From: Bin87 sp963692995
GTDB lineage: Bacteria > Chloroflexota > Dehalococcoidia > Lucifugimonadales > UBA3495
NCBI GenBank assembly: GCA_963692995.1
Contig: OY843611.1
Location: forward strand, 2,728,001-2,792,000
Direction: 5' to 3'
DNA length: 64,000 nt
Under the pieces are notes generated by a model that did not search any database, was not told where the DNA came from, and worked only from the letters and a program-made list of their open reading frames with translations. Shown piece by piece: positions 17,372-27,226 of the stretch (the stretch's first letter is position 1; each line of letters opens with the position of its first letter). Both the position numbers and the translations under genes were made by a program.

Positions 17372-17735
17372 CGTCGCTGTCCCGCATTAGCAGACCGACC
17401 TCGGGGATTAGCTGCCGGTTTATGGGATCGACAATCAGCAGCAAAGTCTCCAGCGTAGTCGCTCCCAGCAGGTAGATGTTTTCGGGGCCAAAGACGGCCA
17501 TGGCTTCGCCATCAATACCGGCAACCTCAAAGAGCGCCATTCCGGTTTGACGCTCCTCAACTTGGCCGTTGGCAAGCCGCAGCCGCCGGGTTCGCGTTGG
17601 CTCAATCCCCAAACGATGCAGCAGGCTGGCCGGCATAACCGAAAAGGTGGACCCGGTATCCACCAGAGCCTCAACCGTTTCCCGGTCGGCGGAATCCGGG
17701 TTGCCCACTACCACATCAACTTTGGAAGTACCCAT
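17358..17735 (-). CDS. Retropepsin-like aspartyl protease domain protein
   Basis: 125 residues with the aspartic protease motif ALVDTGSTFSVMP near residue 23 and the second strand YLLGATTLETLLLIVD near 89 (hydrophobic-hydrophobic-Gly). Single-domain soluble retropepsin-like proteins of this type are common in Cyanobacteria and Chloroflexota, probably act as dimers, and have unknown targets. Overlaps the VanZ-like gene. Confidence 0.72.
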   Translation of the reverse strand: MGTSKVDVVVGNPDSADRETVEALVDTGSTFSVMPASLLHRLGIEPTRTRRLRLANGQVEERQTGMALFEVAGIDGEAMAVFGPENIYLLGATTLETLLLIVDPINRQLIPEVGLLMRDSDGDAC

Positions 17736-17757
17736 AGTGACGGTCGCTACGGAGGCG

Positions 17758-18546
17758 TTACGGCCCGATGATTTCCACCGACCGGATCGCCGCCGGGTTC
17801 ACCGGGGAGGAGCCTTCGCCGCCCGGATTGGTGGGGGCGGTGGCGATGGCGTCGATGGCTTCCAGCCCGGATATCGTCTGACCGAAAATGGTGTAGCTGG
17901 GCGACAGGGGGTAGTCGGCGTGCATCAGGAAGAACTGGCTGCCGTTGGTATTGGGGCCGGCGTTGGCCATGGCCATGACCCCGCGAGCGTAGGGCCGGCG
18001 CACCGGCTCATCCGGGAAACGATAACCGGGACCGCCGCCGCCGGTGCCGGTGGGGTCTCCGCCCTGGATCATGAACTCCGGTATGGTGCGGTGGAAGATC
18101 ACGTTGTCGTAGAAACCCGCGCGGGCCAGGAAGACGAAGTTATTCACCGTGTTGGGCGCATCGCCGGTCAGCAGTTCCACGGTGATGGTCCCGGCGGTGG
18201 TGTTCAGTACGGCGGTGTAGGACGCCGAGGTGTCGATGGTCATGGGGGGCGGGGCGGACCACTGCTTTATGGAGTGACCATCCATTACCATGACAGTCTC
18301 CGCCGCCGCTCCGGATGCTGCCGCCGCTCCGGATGCCGCCGGAGCTCCCGGTTGCGCCGCGGTTGCCCGCACAATTGCGGTGGCCGGCGGCGCCGGCGTA
18401 ATCGTGCTGGGAGGCTCGGTGGGAGCGGCGGCATCCTTTCCCAGCCCTCCCAATGAGGGATTGGTTATGAAGTCGCAGGCCGCCAGCATCAGGATTGCGG
18501 CCAGCGCGAAGGCAAGGGTGGTGAGCAGTCTGGTGGGCGTAATCAT
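17758..18546 (-). CDS. Lipoprotein peptidyl-prolyl isomerase (cyclophilin)
   Basis: 262 residues. Signal peptide ends in the lipobox LMLAAC (Cys 24), followed by a Pro/Ala/Thr linker of about 65 residues and a cyclophilin domain: FHRTIPEFMIQGGDPTGTGGGGPGY near 150, MANAGPNTNGSQFFL near 193, FGQTISGLEAID near 219. The catalytic Arg of FHR and the QGGD/NGSQFF blocks are intact. Presumed extracytoplasmic folding catalyst. Confidence 0.9.
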   Translation of the reverse strand: MITPTRLLTTLAFALAAILMLAACDFITNPSLGGLGKDAAAPTEPPSTITPAPPATAIVRATAAQPGAPAASGAAAASGAAAETVMVMDGHSIKQWSAPPPMTIDTSASYTAVLNTTAGTITVELLTGDAPNTVNNFVFLARAGFYDNVIFHRTIPEFMIQGGDPTGTGGGGPGYRFPDEPVRRPYARGVMAMANAGPNTNGSQFFLMHADYPLSPSYTIFGQTISGLEAIDAIATAPTNPGGEGSSPVNPAAIRSVEIIGP

Positions 18547-18606
18547 GCCGGGTTTTTCACCTTGTGTTATACCGCAGGCAGCTCAACAACCTGCCGGTGG
18601 GTGGTT

Positions 18607-19293
18607 CTAGTATGGTCGTGTGATCTTGGCGACTTCCTTCAGCGCTTCCAGGGAGAAGTCGGGAGACTGGCATAGGCCGATGGTTTTCTGCTCGTAGTCG
18701 GCGATGGCGCTGACCATATCGGGAATGCGGTCGGCGATATCGAAGGGGATGTTAGTCACGCCGTGCTTGTCACCGTGGAGCAGGTCGCCGGTGTGAACGG
18801 TCAGGCCGCCCACCTCCACCGGAATGCCCATATCAACCATGTGAACATAGGCGTGGGAAACCGAAATCTCCTTAGCGAAGAACTGGAACCCCAGAGCGCG
18901 TACCTCATCCAGATCGCGCACGGTGCCGTCGGTGGCTACGGCCAACGCGCCCAGCGCTTTATGGATGTTGGACTGCACCTCTCCCCAATAGGCGCCCAGC
19001 GGCGGGTTGTCGATGTCGTGCAGAACGATAAACCGGGGTTCGGGCACCGAGACGATGAGATCCCACCAATCCTCCCGGGCTACGCTGCGTCCCTCAGGGC
19101 GGTTGGCGGATATGACGCCGGTGACCGCGTACCCAACTATCGGGGGGAAATCCTGGAATACCGTCTTTATCTCCGGCAGCATGAAGCCCGCGTTTTTGGG
19201 ACGAACATTGAACCCCTCGATGGCGTTGCAGATGCTCGGGGAATCAATGTTAGACAGGGCTTGCAGCGTGGCGTCGCTCACGGTTTGATACAA
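18607..19293 (-). CDS. RraA-family protein (RraA/HMG aldolase-like)
   Basis: 228 residues from a TTG at 19293 with GGAGG seven bases upstream; the frame is open further upstream but that sequence is not protein-like. The RraA fold is shown by SPSICNAIEGF near residue 17, GYAVTG, VATDGTVRDLDEVRALGFQFFAK near 120 and the C-terminal LLHGDKHGVTNIP near 172. Members act as aldolases (4-hydroxy-4-methyl-2-oxoglutarate) or as RNase E inhibitors; the G-R-D active-site pattern favours an aldolase-like enzyme. Confidence 0.75.
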   Translation of the reverse strand: MYQTVSDATLQALSNIDSPSICNAIEGFNVRPKNAGFMLPEIKTVFQDFPPIVGYAVTGVISANRPEGRSVAREDWWDLIVSVPEPRFIVLHDIDNPPLGAYWGEVQSNIHKALGALAVATDGTVRDLDEVRALGFQFFAKEISVSHAYVHMVDMGIPVEVGGLTVHTGDLLHGDKHGVTNIPFDIADRIPDMVSAIADYEQKTIGLCQSPDFSLEALKEVAKITRPY

Positions 19294-19504
19294 GGCGGGA
19301 CCTCCGGAGAGTAACGGTTGCGGTTGCGCGCGCCCCGAAACATCGGGGCATACTGAATTCGAGTCGCCATCGAGCATATCATAACCGATCGTGGGCCTGA
19401 AAGTCGGCGCATGACAATCCGAACTCCGGCATACTACAATTCCGGCAAAAGTCCCTTTCTTTGCGTAGCTCTTCCCACCGCAGCTCCTCTCATGGTGAAC
19501 TGAT

Positions 19505-20485
19505 ATGGCCCAGCACAAAGCCCTGGTTACCCGAACCCTGCTCCCGCCGGCGTTGGACGTCATCCGCGAAGCCGCCGATGTAACGGTCTGGCCGGAGGAA
19601 GCGCCGCCCTCGGCAGAGGAGCTGCGCCGCCTGGCCGCCGACGCTGCCGGCATTCTCACCACCATCATGGACCGGGTGGATGCCACGCTTCTGGACGCCG
19701 CGCCCAACCTGCGGGTCATCAGCCAGCTGGCGGTGGGACTGGACAACATTGACGTTGCCGAGGCCACGCGCCGGGGCATTCCGGTGGGCTACACGCCGGG
19801 GGTGCTGGCGAAATCGACGGCCGACCTGGCCTTTGCCCTGCTGCTGGGCGCGGCGCGGCGCACTGCGGAGAGCGAGCGCTGGGTTCGCGCCGGCCGCTGG
19901 GAGATCCAGTTTCATCCCACCCACTGGCTGGGGCAGGACGTTCATGGCGCCGGCCTGGGCATCGTCGGCCTGGGCCAGATCGGACGGGAAATCGCCCGCC
20001 GGGCCCGGGGCTTTGACATGGACATCATCTATCACTCGCGGACGCGCTACCCCGACGCTGAAGCAGAGTACGGCGTCCGCTACGTGGAGTTCGAGGAGTT
20101 GCTGGCTCAGGCGGATTTCGTCATGTTGAGCGTGCCCTTGACTCCTCAAACGCATCACCTGATCAGCCGGCCCCAGCTGGCGATGATGAAGCCGTCGGGC
20201 ATCCTCATCAACGTCTCGCGGGGGCCCGTGGTGGACCCGGCCGCCCTTTACGAAGCCCTGCGCGACGGCCAAATCGCCCGCGCCGCCCTGGACGTAACCG
20301 CGCCCGAACCCATCGCCCCCGACGATCCCCTGCTCACCCTGAACAACCTGGTCATTACCCCGCACATCGGCAGCGCGGGTCTGCCGACCCGGTTGAACAC
20401 CATGCAACTGGCCGCCCGCAACCTGGTGTCCGGCTTGCGCGGGGAGCCGATGGAAGCCTGCGTCAACGCGGACTTGCTGGGGTGA
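19505..20485 (+). CDS. D-2-hydroxyacid dehydrogenase (glyoxylate reductase-like)
   Basis: 326 residues. NAD(P) motif GAGLGIVGLGQIGREIARRARG near 148; substrate/catalytic residues in ISQLAVGLDNIDV (near 75), INVSRGPVVD (Arg, near 236), TAPEPI (Glu) and ITPHIGS (His, near 286). Reduces 2-ketoacids such as glyoxylate or hydroxypyruvate. A second, distinct paralogue lies at 56427-57443. Confidence 0.88.
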   Translation: MAQHKALVTRTLLPPALDVIREAADVTVWPEEAPPSAEELRRLAADAAGILTTIMDRVDATLLDAAPNLRVISQLAVGLDNIDVAEATRRGIPVGYTPGVLAKSTADLAFALLLGAARRTAESERWVRAGRWEIQFHPTHWLGQDVHGAGLGIVGLGQIGREIARRARGFDMDIIYHSRTRYPDAEAEYGVRYVEFEELLAQADFVMLSVPLTPQTHHLISRPQLAMMKPSGILINVSRGPVVDPAALYEALRDGQIARAALDVTAPEPIAPDDPLLTLNNLVITPHIGSAGLPTRLNTMQLAARNLVSGLRGEPMEACVNADLLG

Positions 20486-20503
20486 TTTACATGCCTGTAA
20501 CCG

Positions 20504-21442
20504 TTAGGCAGTGTTGGGCAAATTTGAACCGTCGGCGAAATAGTTTTCGTCGATCTCCTTGATTTCATACACGATTTTAGTGACCACTCCTACGCCGTAC
20601 TCAATCATGAGATTGGCGAGTTTCGGCCCGTCGATCAACAGGATAGTTTTGTTGTTCCGCGCAACTTCAGCGGCGGTTCGTTTTGCGCTTTCGCTGAAAC
20701 GTGAGGTGGTGATAAAAACGCCTTTGGTCGCGCCGTGCGGGTCAAGACTGCCGGAGAAGTTGCGTATTTCCCGTTCGCCAATTGTACCGGCGTTCCAACG
20801 CTTGGCCTGTACATAGACTTTTTCCAGTCCCAGTCGATCCTGATTGAGGACGCCGTCAATGCCACTGTCGCCGCTCCGCCCAACGCGCCGGCCGCTGCCG
20901 TAGCCCATCTTGACCAGCAACTCGACTACCAATTCCTCGAAGCGGGCCGGCGCTACGTTCTTCATGCTCTCCAGCAGTTCGTCCGCAAGCCTGGTGCGCA
21001 ACTGCTCATAGCTCACCTCGATTTGTTCGTCGGGAGAAACATCTACGACAACGGCGCTGGGGCGGTCGGTGTTGGGGGGGTGTAGCTCCGCGTCCGCCGG
21101 TGACCGTATTCGGCGCGCGGCCAGCATATTGAGTTCGGCCGCCCTTGGCGCGTCGGCGCGATGACCTAGCTGCTGCCGCCCTTCGTCAGTAATTCGGTAG
21201 CGGCCACGACTTCCCGGCGGCAAGACCAGCCATCCGGCGCATTTCAATTGGTACACAGACCATCGTACATGCTTGTCAACCCGCAACGCGCCCGACGGTA
21301 TTCTTTCTTGCAGGTCATCCTGGGATAACCCAAGCGCTGGCGTCAATTTTCGAAGGATTTCCTGGGACGATAAAGCCTCCGTCGCCCGGTCGGCAATTTC
21401 CAGGATTGGACGCAAAAAATCACTTTGTGGCGGCAACGCCAT
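20504..21442 (-). CDS. Mrr-type restriction endonuclease
   Basis: 312 residues from ATG 21442. An N-terminal winged-helix Mrr_N-like domain (SQEILRKLTPALGLSQDDLQ ... YQLKCAGWL) and a C-terminal PD-(D/E)xK-like Mrr_cat domain: RVGRSGDSGIDGVLNQD near 205 and VYVQAKRW near 225 (D...QxK form). Such enzymes cut modified DNA (type IV). No methylase is adjacent; the orphan D12 methylase at 12-13 kb is 7 kb away. Confidence 0.88.
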   Translation of the reverse strand: MALPPQSDFLRPILEIADRATEALSSQEILRKLTPALGLSQDDLQERIPSGALRVDKHVRWSVYQLKCAGWLVLPPGSRGRYRITDEGRQQLGHRADAPRAAELNMLAARRIRSPADAELHPPNTDRPSAVVVDVSPDEQIEVSYEQLRTRLADELLESMKNVAPARFEELVVELLVKMGYGSGRRVGRSGDSGIDGVLNQDRLGLEKVYVQAKRWNAGTIGEREIRNFSGSLDPHGATKGVFITTSRFSESAKRTAAEVARNNKTILLIDGPKLANLMIEYGVGVVTKIVYEIKEIDENYFADGSNLPNTA

Positions 21443-22017
21443 TTTCAGACCTCGGTCGGCGCAGATTACGCAGTCCGCAGTGCGCAAGCAATTAACGTGT
21501 TTTGTCGCCATCGTTCAGCGCGTACTCAGCGGCGATCTTAGCAAGGTCGCTGTACTACGGCAACGATCACAAACGCGCCGCAACGGCGCCAGACTTAGGG
21601 GACTGTTCACAAACTGGCAATGCAGAACAGACTGGATTCAGGCTCCCTTAGCAATGCGCTGGTGTCGATGTACTATGAGTTCGATTAATCTTGCGTCCGA
21701 AGGGGGTCTGAACCTATGACTGAAGATCAAAGCGCCGGACGAAATATGCGGTGAAGGCAGAGTTGACCCAGCCCTTGCCGACTACTTGCTGGAATACAAC
21801 CCCGAGTTTCTCGAGATGCTGACCGGAAACAGCGCGCCCGGCAGGTAGCGCGTTGACCTGACGGTGTTCTGCTGGAACGGTGTTCTGCTAGAACGTACAC
21901 ATCGGGCGGAGAATTCCATCGGAATAGCCCGGCGGTTTATATGCTATGATATGCTGCCAAACCGACGGGGTTTCCCCGCCACCTACCCGCACTCGTCCCC
22001 AGGAGTTCCAAGACACC
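21443..22017. other. Gene-poor gap with possible gene remnant
   Basis: No complete gene is seen. On the plus strand 21720-21848 is open without a start and ends in a protein-like tail (ALADYLLEYNPEFLEMLTG), immediately after a short ATG frame at 21716; this looks like a frameshifted gene remnant. AGGAG at 22001 is the ribosome site of the bL25 gene that follows. Confidence 0.35.
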
Positions 22018-22317
22018 ATGACCACCCCGGCGGCATCCGTCCAACTTGAAACGCGCATCATTCTGGGCAAGAAAGTCAAAGCGCTGCGCCGCGCCGGCAT
22101 CGTGCCCGTTCATCTCTATGGGCGAGGCATCGAATCCCGCGCCTTGCAGTGCAATGCCCGCACCCTGCTCCAGGCCATCAGCCGCGCCGGCGGGGAGTAC
22201 GGCCAGCCCCTGCGCGTTGCCATCGCCGGCGAATCCAACGAGTACACCGCGGCGGCGGAAATCCAGTGGGAACCGCGCACCGGCGATGTCCTCCACGTGG
22301 ATCTCCGCATCGTCTGA
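22018..22317 (+). CDS. rplY: Short bL25-family ribosomal protein
   Basis: 99 residues from ATG 22018 with AGGAG upstream. The pattern LETRIILGKKVKALRRAGIVPVHLYG and FxxPL-like VDLRIV end match the 5S-rRNA-binding N-terminal domain of bL25; the C-terminal CTC extension found in many bacteria is absent, as in E. coli. Residues GRGIESRALQ are the loop that follows. It binds 5S rRNA in the large subunit. Confidence 0.82.
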   Translation: MTTPAASVQLETRIILGKKVKALRRAGIVPVHLYGRGIESRALQCNARTLLQAISRAGGEYGQPLRVAIAGESNEYTAAAEIQWEPRTGDVLHVDLRIV

Positions 22318-22376
22318 CCTATAGTTGCCGCCACTTCACCGTCCGTTCCGGCCGGTAAACGGCCCAGGAGGCTACG

Positions 22377-23147
22377 ATGTACCTGGTTTTCCTCAGCGAA
22401 TCCGGCCTGACCGGCCGCAGCGCCGACGACCCGAGCCAGCCGCACCACGTTCACGTCGGACTGCTGGTACAAGAGAACCAGTACATATCGATGACCGGCG
22501 AGTACGACGCTCTGCTGCGCCGGCACTTTGGCGCGCCTCCCAGCGCCGACGGCGCGCCGGCGCAGCTGCGTCCCAGCGACCTTTACCAGGGCCGGGGGCC
22601 CTTCCGCTCCTGGCGTCCGGAACGACGCGGCGAACTAATCCAGGACTGCCTCAGCATCCTCATCCGACGGGAAACTCCCTTGCTCGTGTCGTATATCAAC
22701 AAGGAAGAGTACTTGCAGGCTCGTTCCACCGAGGGAAACTCCATCTACGGCAACAACGATCCCGCGCGGCTGGCCTTCAGCCGTTTGCTCCTGGCCCTGA
22801 CCATGTTCCTGGACGAGAACGTGATGGCGCAGATGAACCCCGACGACATCATGCAGTCGGCATGGAATGTCAACGACTACGCCATGCTGCTGGCCGGCTC
22901 CGCTACTCCTTCAATACCGCTGGCGCTGGCCGAATTTCTCAGCGATGAGAACGACTCCGTCAACCCGAACATCTACGACGACCTGCTGATTGCGCCGGCG
23001 GCCACCAGCGTGGGCGGTCAACTGGCGTCGCTGTGCGCCTACATCATCCGGCGCTGGCTCCAGCAACCCGCGGCGATACATGGCTACTTCGACGCCCTGC
23101 GCGACGGTCGCGTAATCCAGGTTATCTACCCCTACCAGTTCAACTAG
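22377..23147 (+). CDS. DUF3800 domain protein
   Basis: 256 residues. The start MYLVFLSESGLTG resembles the DUF3800 opening (YxDESG), but the first acidic residue is Ser here. The family has an RNase-H-like fold of unknown function and often sits among mobile or defence genes. Starts 59 bases after the bL25 gene with AGGAGG upstream. The stop region is followed by a 22-bp tandem duplication (23135-23178) that repeats the last few codons. Confidence 0.65.
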   Translation: MYLVFLSESGLTGRSADDPSQPHHVHVGLLVQENQYISMTGEYDALLRRHFGAPPSADGAPAQLRPSDLYQGRGPFRSWRPERRGELIQDCLSILIRRETPLLVSYINKEEYLQARSTEGNSIYGNNDPARLAFSRLLLALTMFLDENVMAQMNPDDIMQSAWNVNDYAMLLAGSATPSIPLALAEFLSDENDSVNPNIYDDLLIAPAATSVGGQLASLCAYIIRRWLQQPAAIHGYFDALRDGRVIQVIYPYQFN

Positions 23148-23186
23148 GGGCCGGCGCCAGTTCAATTAGGGGCCGGCGCCAGTTCG
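23135..23186. repeat. 22-bp tandem duplication at gene end
   Basis: Two copies (23135-23156 and 23157-23178), differing at one base, plus 8 bases of a third. The first copy contains the stop codon of the DUF3800 gene. Nothing else is recognised before the next gene at 23396 except a TATAAT at 23310-23315. Confidence 0.85.
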
Positions 23187-23395
23187 ATAGAGAGCCCGCC
23201 CGTTGGCCCACCATCCCCGCCCGGGCAGCGGAGCGCAACAGCGAGAGTTGACCTTGCCGCCGGCGGAGGTACGGAGCCGTCCGGCGGTGCATTTGGGGCG
23301 AATTTCGCATATAATGTCGCCCCGATTATCGCTCCGCTGCATTGAACTTGGCGGTAATCATGGCTCACTAACATCAAGCGTTATCAGGAGGAAAA

Positions 23396-25252
23396 GTGCT
23401 GAAACCTACCATCGCCCTGTCCATCGCCGCATCGTTGCTTCTGGTGGCCGGGATTGCCTGCGGCGGAGCCGCCGAGGAACCGGCTCCGGCCACGCCGGCC
23501 ACGCAACCCGTCGGCCAAACTCAATCCGAATCAGAGCAATCACAACAACCAGCAGATTCGTCCGGATCGGCGCAGCCCACTGCTGCTCCGGCCACCCTCG
23601 CCCCGGTAATCGCCACCGCCACTCCCGCACCCACTAACACGCCCTCCGCGGCCCAGGCGACTGAAGCCCTGGGTGGCCGGTTGCGTATTGCTACCATCCC
23701 GCCGGTGCAGCAGCTCACCGGGTCCTGGCTCGGGACCACCACATCAGCCAACACTCAGGTCAGGCCCTTCACCGACCCCCTGGTGCATACCGACCGCTTT
23801 GACGGCTCCCTGGTGCCGGGCCTGGCAACCAGATGGGAAGCCAACGAGGACGGTACCCAGTGGACCTTTTTCCTCCGGGACGACGTGAATTTCCACGGCG
23901 ACTGGGGCCAGTTCAGCGCTCATGATGTACCCGTCAGCGCGGCGTTTGTCATCAGAGAGGACGCGATCGCTACGGATACCGGCTTGTTCCGCGGCTTGTT
24001 CGGCGACAATGAAGCCGAGCTGATGACGAATATAGTCGCCTTGGACGACAAAACCGTTCAGTTCAACTTGAAGACCCCTAACTCCCTGATGGACTTCTTT
24101 GCCGGAGCGCAACAGGGCAACCTCTTCGTGTACTCCAAGGCTCAATACGAAGCCGAGGGCATCGAACAGTTGCAACAGAAGCCGGCCGGCGTGGGCCCCT
24201 GGGTCTTTGAAGAACGCGCCATTGATGTAAATATCCTGTACTCGCGGAACCCGGACCACTATCGCCGCTCGCCGTTTTTTGAGGAGATGGAATACGTCCT
24301 GATCCCTGAGGAAACCACCCGTCTGGCCCAATTGCAGACCAGTCAGGTGCAGATCGGTGAAGTCAGTCGGGAGTTGCACATTGACGCGCAGAACGCCGGC
24401 CTCAAGGTGCTGCAAAGTGAACTGCCGTCGATTCAGGTCGCGTTCATCATCGGCGGCGTGTACAACCCCGAAGCAGCCGGCCCATGTCAAACCGAAGAGT
24501 TCCAGAACTGTTTCTATCAGCCCGATGAACCCCACCTGGACCCTAAGGTCCGGGAAGCGATCAACCGGGCCATCAACCGCGAAGAAATCAACGAGCAGCT
24601 GTTCGGCGGGATTGGTCGCCAGCATACCGTCTGGGGTTACCACCCGGCTCTGCCCGGTTACAACCCACGCTGGACCGAAGAGTTCGACGAAAAGTACGGG
24701 TTTGATCCCGAACGGGCCCGGGAACTCTTGCAGGAAGCCGGTTATGAGGGTTACGAGGTGAAGCTGCTGTTGACGCAGCTGCCCGGGGTGCCCGAAATGA
24801 TCCCCATGGGTGAAGCCGCTTTCACCTACCTCACCAACGTCGGCATTAACGTCGAGTCCGAGTCAGTCCAATGGTCTGACTACCGGGGCAAATACTACCG
24901 TCCCGGCAAGACCCACGGCACCATTGCCGCCACTCGCGGCACCTATCGGCCGGCCGACATTACCCTGCGCTTCTACAACCGCAGCGGCGACGCCGGGTTC
25001 TGGCGCACGTCGGTTGACCCGATGACCGATGCCCTATACGACAAGGCCACCCAGAGCATTGACCCGGAAGTGAAGGCCCAGGCGCTGCGCGATCTGGGAG
25101 ACCTCAAGTTCGACCTCTACTCTGAAGTCCCCATCGTATGGCTGCCGGCTCAAATCGTCGTGGATCCCGGCGCCGTCGGGGAAATGGTGTGGCCCGGCAA
25201 CATCAACGCCAGCTTCACCCACACCGAATACATCACTCCGGTTACACCATAG
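23396..25252 (+). CDS. ABC transporter substrate-binding lipoprotein (oligopeptide type)
   Basis: 618 residues from GTG 23396 with AGGAGG directly upstream. Signal peptide with lipobox LVAGIAC (Cys 22), a Ser/Gln/Pro linker to about residue 90, then SBP_bac_5 features: FTDPLVHTDRFDGSLVPGLATRWEANEDGTQWTF spans near 125-158, VNFHGDW, KVREAINRAINREEIN near 385 and DPERARELLQEAGY near 440. Binds a peptide or other solute outside the cell and delivers it to the two permeases that follow. Confidence 0.92.
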   Translation: MLKPTIALSIAASLLLVAGIACGGAAEEPAPATPATQPVGQTQSESEQSQQPADSSGSAQPTAAPATLAPVIATATPAPTNTPSAAQATEALGGRLRIATIPPVQQLTGSWLGTTTSANTQVRPFTDPLVHTDRFDGSLVPGLATRWEANEDGTQWTFFLRDDVNFHGDWGQFSAHDVPVSAAFVIREDAIATDTGLFRGLFGDNEAELMTNIVALDDKTVQFNLKTPNSLMDFFAGAQQGNLFVYSKAQYEAEGIEQLQQKPAGVGPWVFEERAIDVNILYSRNPDHYRRSPFFEEMEYVLIPEETTRLAQLQTSQVQIGEVSRELHIDAQNAGLKVLQSELPSIQVAFIIGGVYNPEAAGPCQTEEFQNCFYQPDEPHLDPKVREAINRAINREEINEQLFGGIGRQHTVWGYHPALPGYNPRWTEEFDEKYGFDPERARELLQEAGYEGYEVKLLLTQLPGVPEMIPMGEAAFTYLTNVGINVESESVQWSDYRGKYYRPGKTHGTIAATRGTYRPADITLRFYNRSGDAGFWRTSVDPMTDALYDKATQSIDPEVKAQALRDLGDLKFDLYSEVPIVWLPAQIVVDPGAVGEMVWPGNINASFTHTEYITPVTP

Positions 25253-25327
25253 GCAACGGCGAAGAACAAACCGTAGGGGCGACCGGGTGGTTGCCCCTAC
25301 ACACTGACTCCATTAAGGTAGTTACTC

Positions 25328-26251
25328 GTGCAGCGCTATATCCTTTTCCGGGTGGGACAGTCCATCCTCACTTTGCTGATCCTTACGATCATCGTGTTCT
25401 CGCTGGCGCGTTTGGCCGGCGACCCCCTGGATGTGCTTCTGCCTCTGGAGGCAACGAACGAGGACAGAGAACGCCTGAGCGCGGCCTGGGGCCTGGACCG
25501 GCCATTGTATGTACAATATTTCACGTTCATCGGCAATGCCCTTACCGGCGATTTTGGCGACTCCCTTCGCGTGCGGGGCCGCACTGCCATGAGCTTGGTG
25601 CTGGAGCGGTTGCCCAACACCGCGGCCCTGGCCGGTGTGGCGGTGGTGGTTGCCATCGCCATTGCGGTTCCCATTGGAGTGCTTTCGGCAGTCAAGAAAG
25701 ACACTGCGTTTGACTATGGGGGCAAGCTGATTGCTCTGTTCGGGCAATCTCTGCCGGCCTTCTGGCTTGGGCTGATCCTCATGTGGGTCTTCGCCGCCCA
25801 GTTAGGCTGGTTCCCGGTATCCGGGAAAGAGCAGGGCGTCCTTTCATACATCCTGCCCGCCATCGCCATCGGATGGTTCCAGGTGGCGGCTCTGATGCGC
25901 TTGGTGCGCTCCTCAATGCTTGATGTTCTCGATACCGAATACGTCAAGCTGGCCCGCATCAAAGGCGTGCCCGAATGGAAAGTAGTGTGGAAGCACTGCC
26001 TGCGCAACGCTGCCATCGCGCCGTTCACCTACTTCGCCCTGATCATCGGATCCCTAATGGTCGGTTCCGTATCCATTGAGTTCGTCTTCGCCTGGCCCGG
26101 AGTAGGCCGTCTGGCAGTGGACGCAGCGGTTACCAAGGACTTCCCCGTGGTCCAGGCCGTCGTCATTACCTTCTGCCTGGTGTACATCATCGCCAACCTG
26201 CTGGTTGACATTGCCTATGCTTATGTTGACCCCAGGATACGCTACAACTAG
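25328..26251 (+). CDS. ABC transporter permease (DppB type)
   Basis: 307 residues starting with GTG 25328. Six membrane helices; N-terminal YILFRVGQSILTLLILTIIVFSLARLAGDPLD and the EAA loop VKLARIKGVPEWKVVWKHCLRNA near 200 are typical of DppB/OppB. Second gene of the importer operon. Confidence 0.93.
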   Translation: MQRYILFRVGQSILTLLILTIIVFSLARLAGDPLDVLLPLEATNEDRERLSAAWGLDRPLYVQYFTFIGNALTGDFGDSLRVRGRTAMSLVLERLPNTAALAGVAVVVAIAIAVPIGVLSAVKKDTAFDYGGKLIALFGQSLPAFWLGLILMWVFAAQLGWFPVSGKEQGVLSYILPAIAIGWFQVAALMRLVRSSMLDVLDTEYVKLARIKGVPEWKVVWKHCLRNAAIAPFTYFALIIGSLMVGSVSIEFVFAWPGVGRLAVDAAVTKDFPVVQAVVITFCLVYIIANLLVDIAYAYVDPRIRYN

Positions 26252-26263
26252 GAGCCTTGTAAT

Positions 26264-27199
26264 ATGGCTGCGGAAAACCGCACCGCAGAACCGCAAGTGA
26301 TTGCCGAACCATTCGGCGCGCCGGATGAGTCCCGTCGAGGACCGGTCGGCAAATTCTGGGAGGAAGCGCGGCGATACCCTCTGTTCCCCATGGCCCTCTT
26401 GCTGGTTGTGCTAGTGATCCCCGCGATATTCGCCGACCTGATCGCTCCCTACGACCCGGAACTGGGTTCACTGAGCCTCCGCCTGCTGCCCCCGGCCTGG
26501 ATGGAAGGCGGCAGCAGCGAATACCTGCTGGGGACGGATCGGGTGGGGCGCGACATCTTTTCGCGCGTCGTGCACGGGGCGAGGGTATCGGTCATCATTG
26601 CCGCCATCGCCATCTGCATCGCCGGCCTGTTGGGAGTTGGCCTAGGCATTGCGGCGGGATACTGGGGCGGTTGGGTAGATTCGCTGGTGATGCGCCTGGT
26701 GGATATCTCATTATCGATCCCCATCATATTGCTGGCGCTGGTTATCGTTGCCGCAACCAAACCCAGCATCACCAACGTAATCCTGGTGCTGGTTCTCCTC
26801 CTCTGGTCCCGCTACGCTCGACTGGTGCGCGGCGAAACGCTGGCGGTTCGAGTGCAAGACTTCATCTCCAGAGCCCGCGTTTCCGGAGCCTCCCACCGCC
26901 GGATCATGCTTAAGCACATCTTCCCCAACGTGTTCAACAGCGTGATCGTTCTGGCTACCCTCAATGTTGGATTCGTCATCATCCTGGAGGCTACGTTGAG
27001 CTTCCTGGCCGTGGGCATCCCGCCTCCGCAGCCGGCGTGGGGCCTGATGGTTGCCGACGGGCGGGTGCTGATTGCTTCGGCCCAAGGTTGGTGGGTCTCA
27101 CTGTTCCCCGGCCTGGCCATCATGCTGGTGGTGCTCAGCATGAACCTGCTGGGAGACTGGCTGCGCGACCGGCTTGATCCGAAGCAACGCCAGGTGTAG
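26264..27199 (+). CDS. ABC transporter permease (DppC type)
   Basis: 311 residues; cytoplasmic N-terminus of about 45 residues, the LLGTDRVGRDIFSRVVHGARVS motif near 86 and EAA loop ISRARVSGASHRRIMLKHIFPNV near 202, as in DppC/OppC. It begins 12 bases after the DppB-type gene. The two ATPases normally found next are absent and must be supplied from elsewhere. Confidence 0.93.
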   Translation: MAAENRTAEPQVIAEPFGAPDESRRGPVGKFWEEARRYPLFPMALLLVVLVIPAIFADLIAPYDPELGSLSLRLLPPAWMEGGSSEYLLGTDRVGRDIFSRVVHGARVSVIIAAIAICIAGLLGVGLGIAAGYWGGWVDSLVMRLVDISLSIPIILLALVIVAATKPSITNVILVLVLLLWSRYARLVRGETLAVRVQDFISRARVSGASHRRIMLKHIFPNVFNSVIVLATLNVGFVIILEATLSFLAVGIPPPQPAWGLMVADGRVLIASAQGWWVSLFPGLAIMLVVLSMNLLGDWLRDRLDPKQRQV

Positions 27200-27226
27200 G
27201 AGCCGCTTCGGTTCGATAGTGATGGC

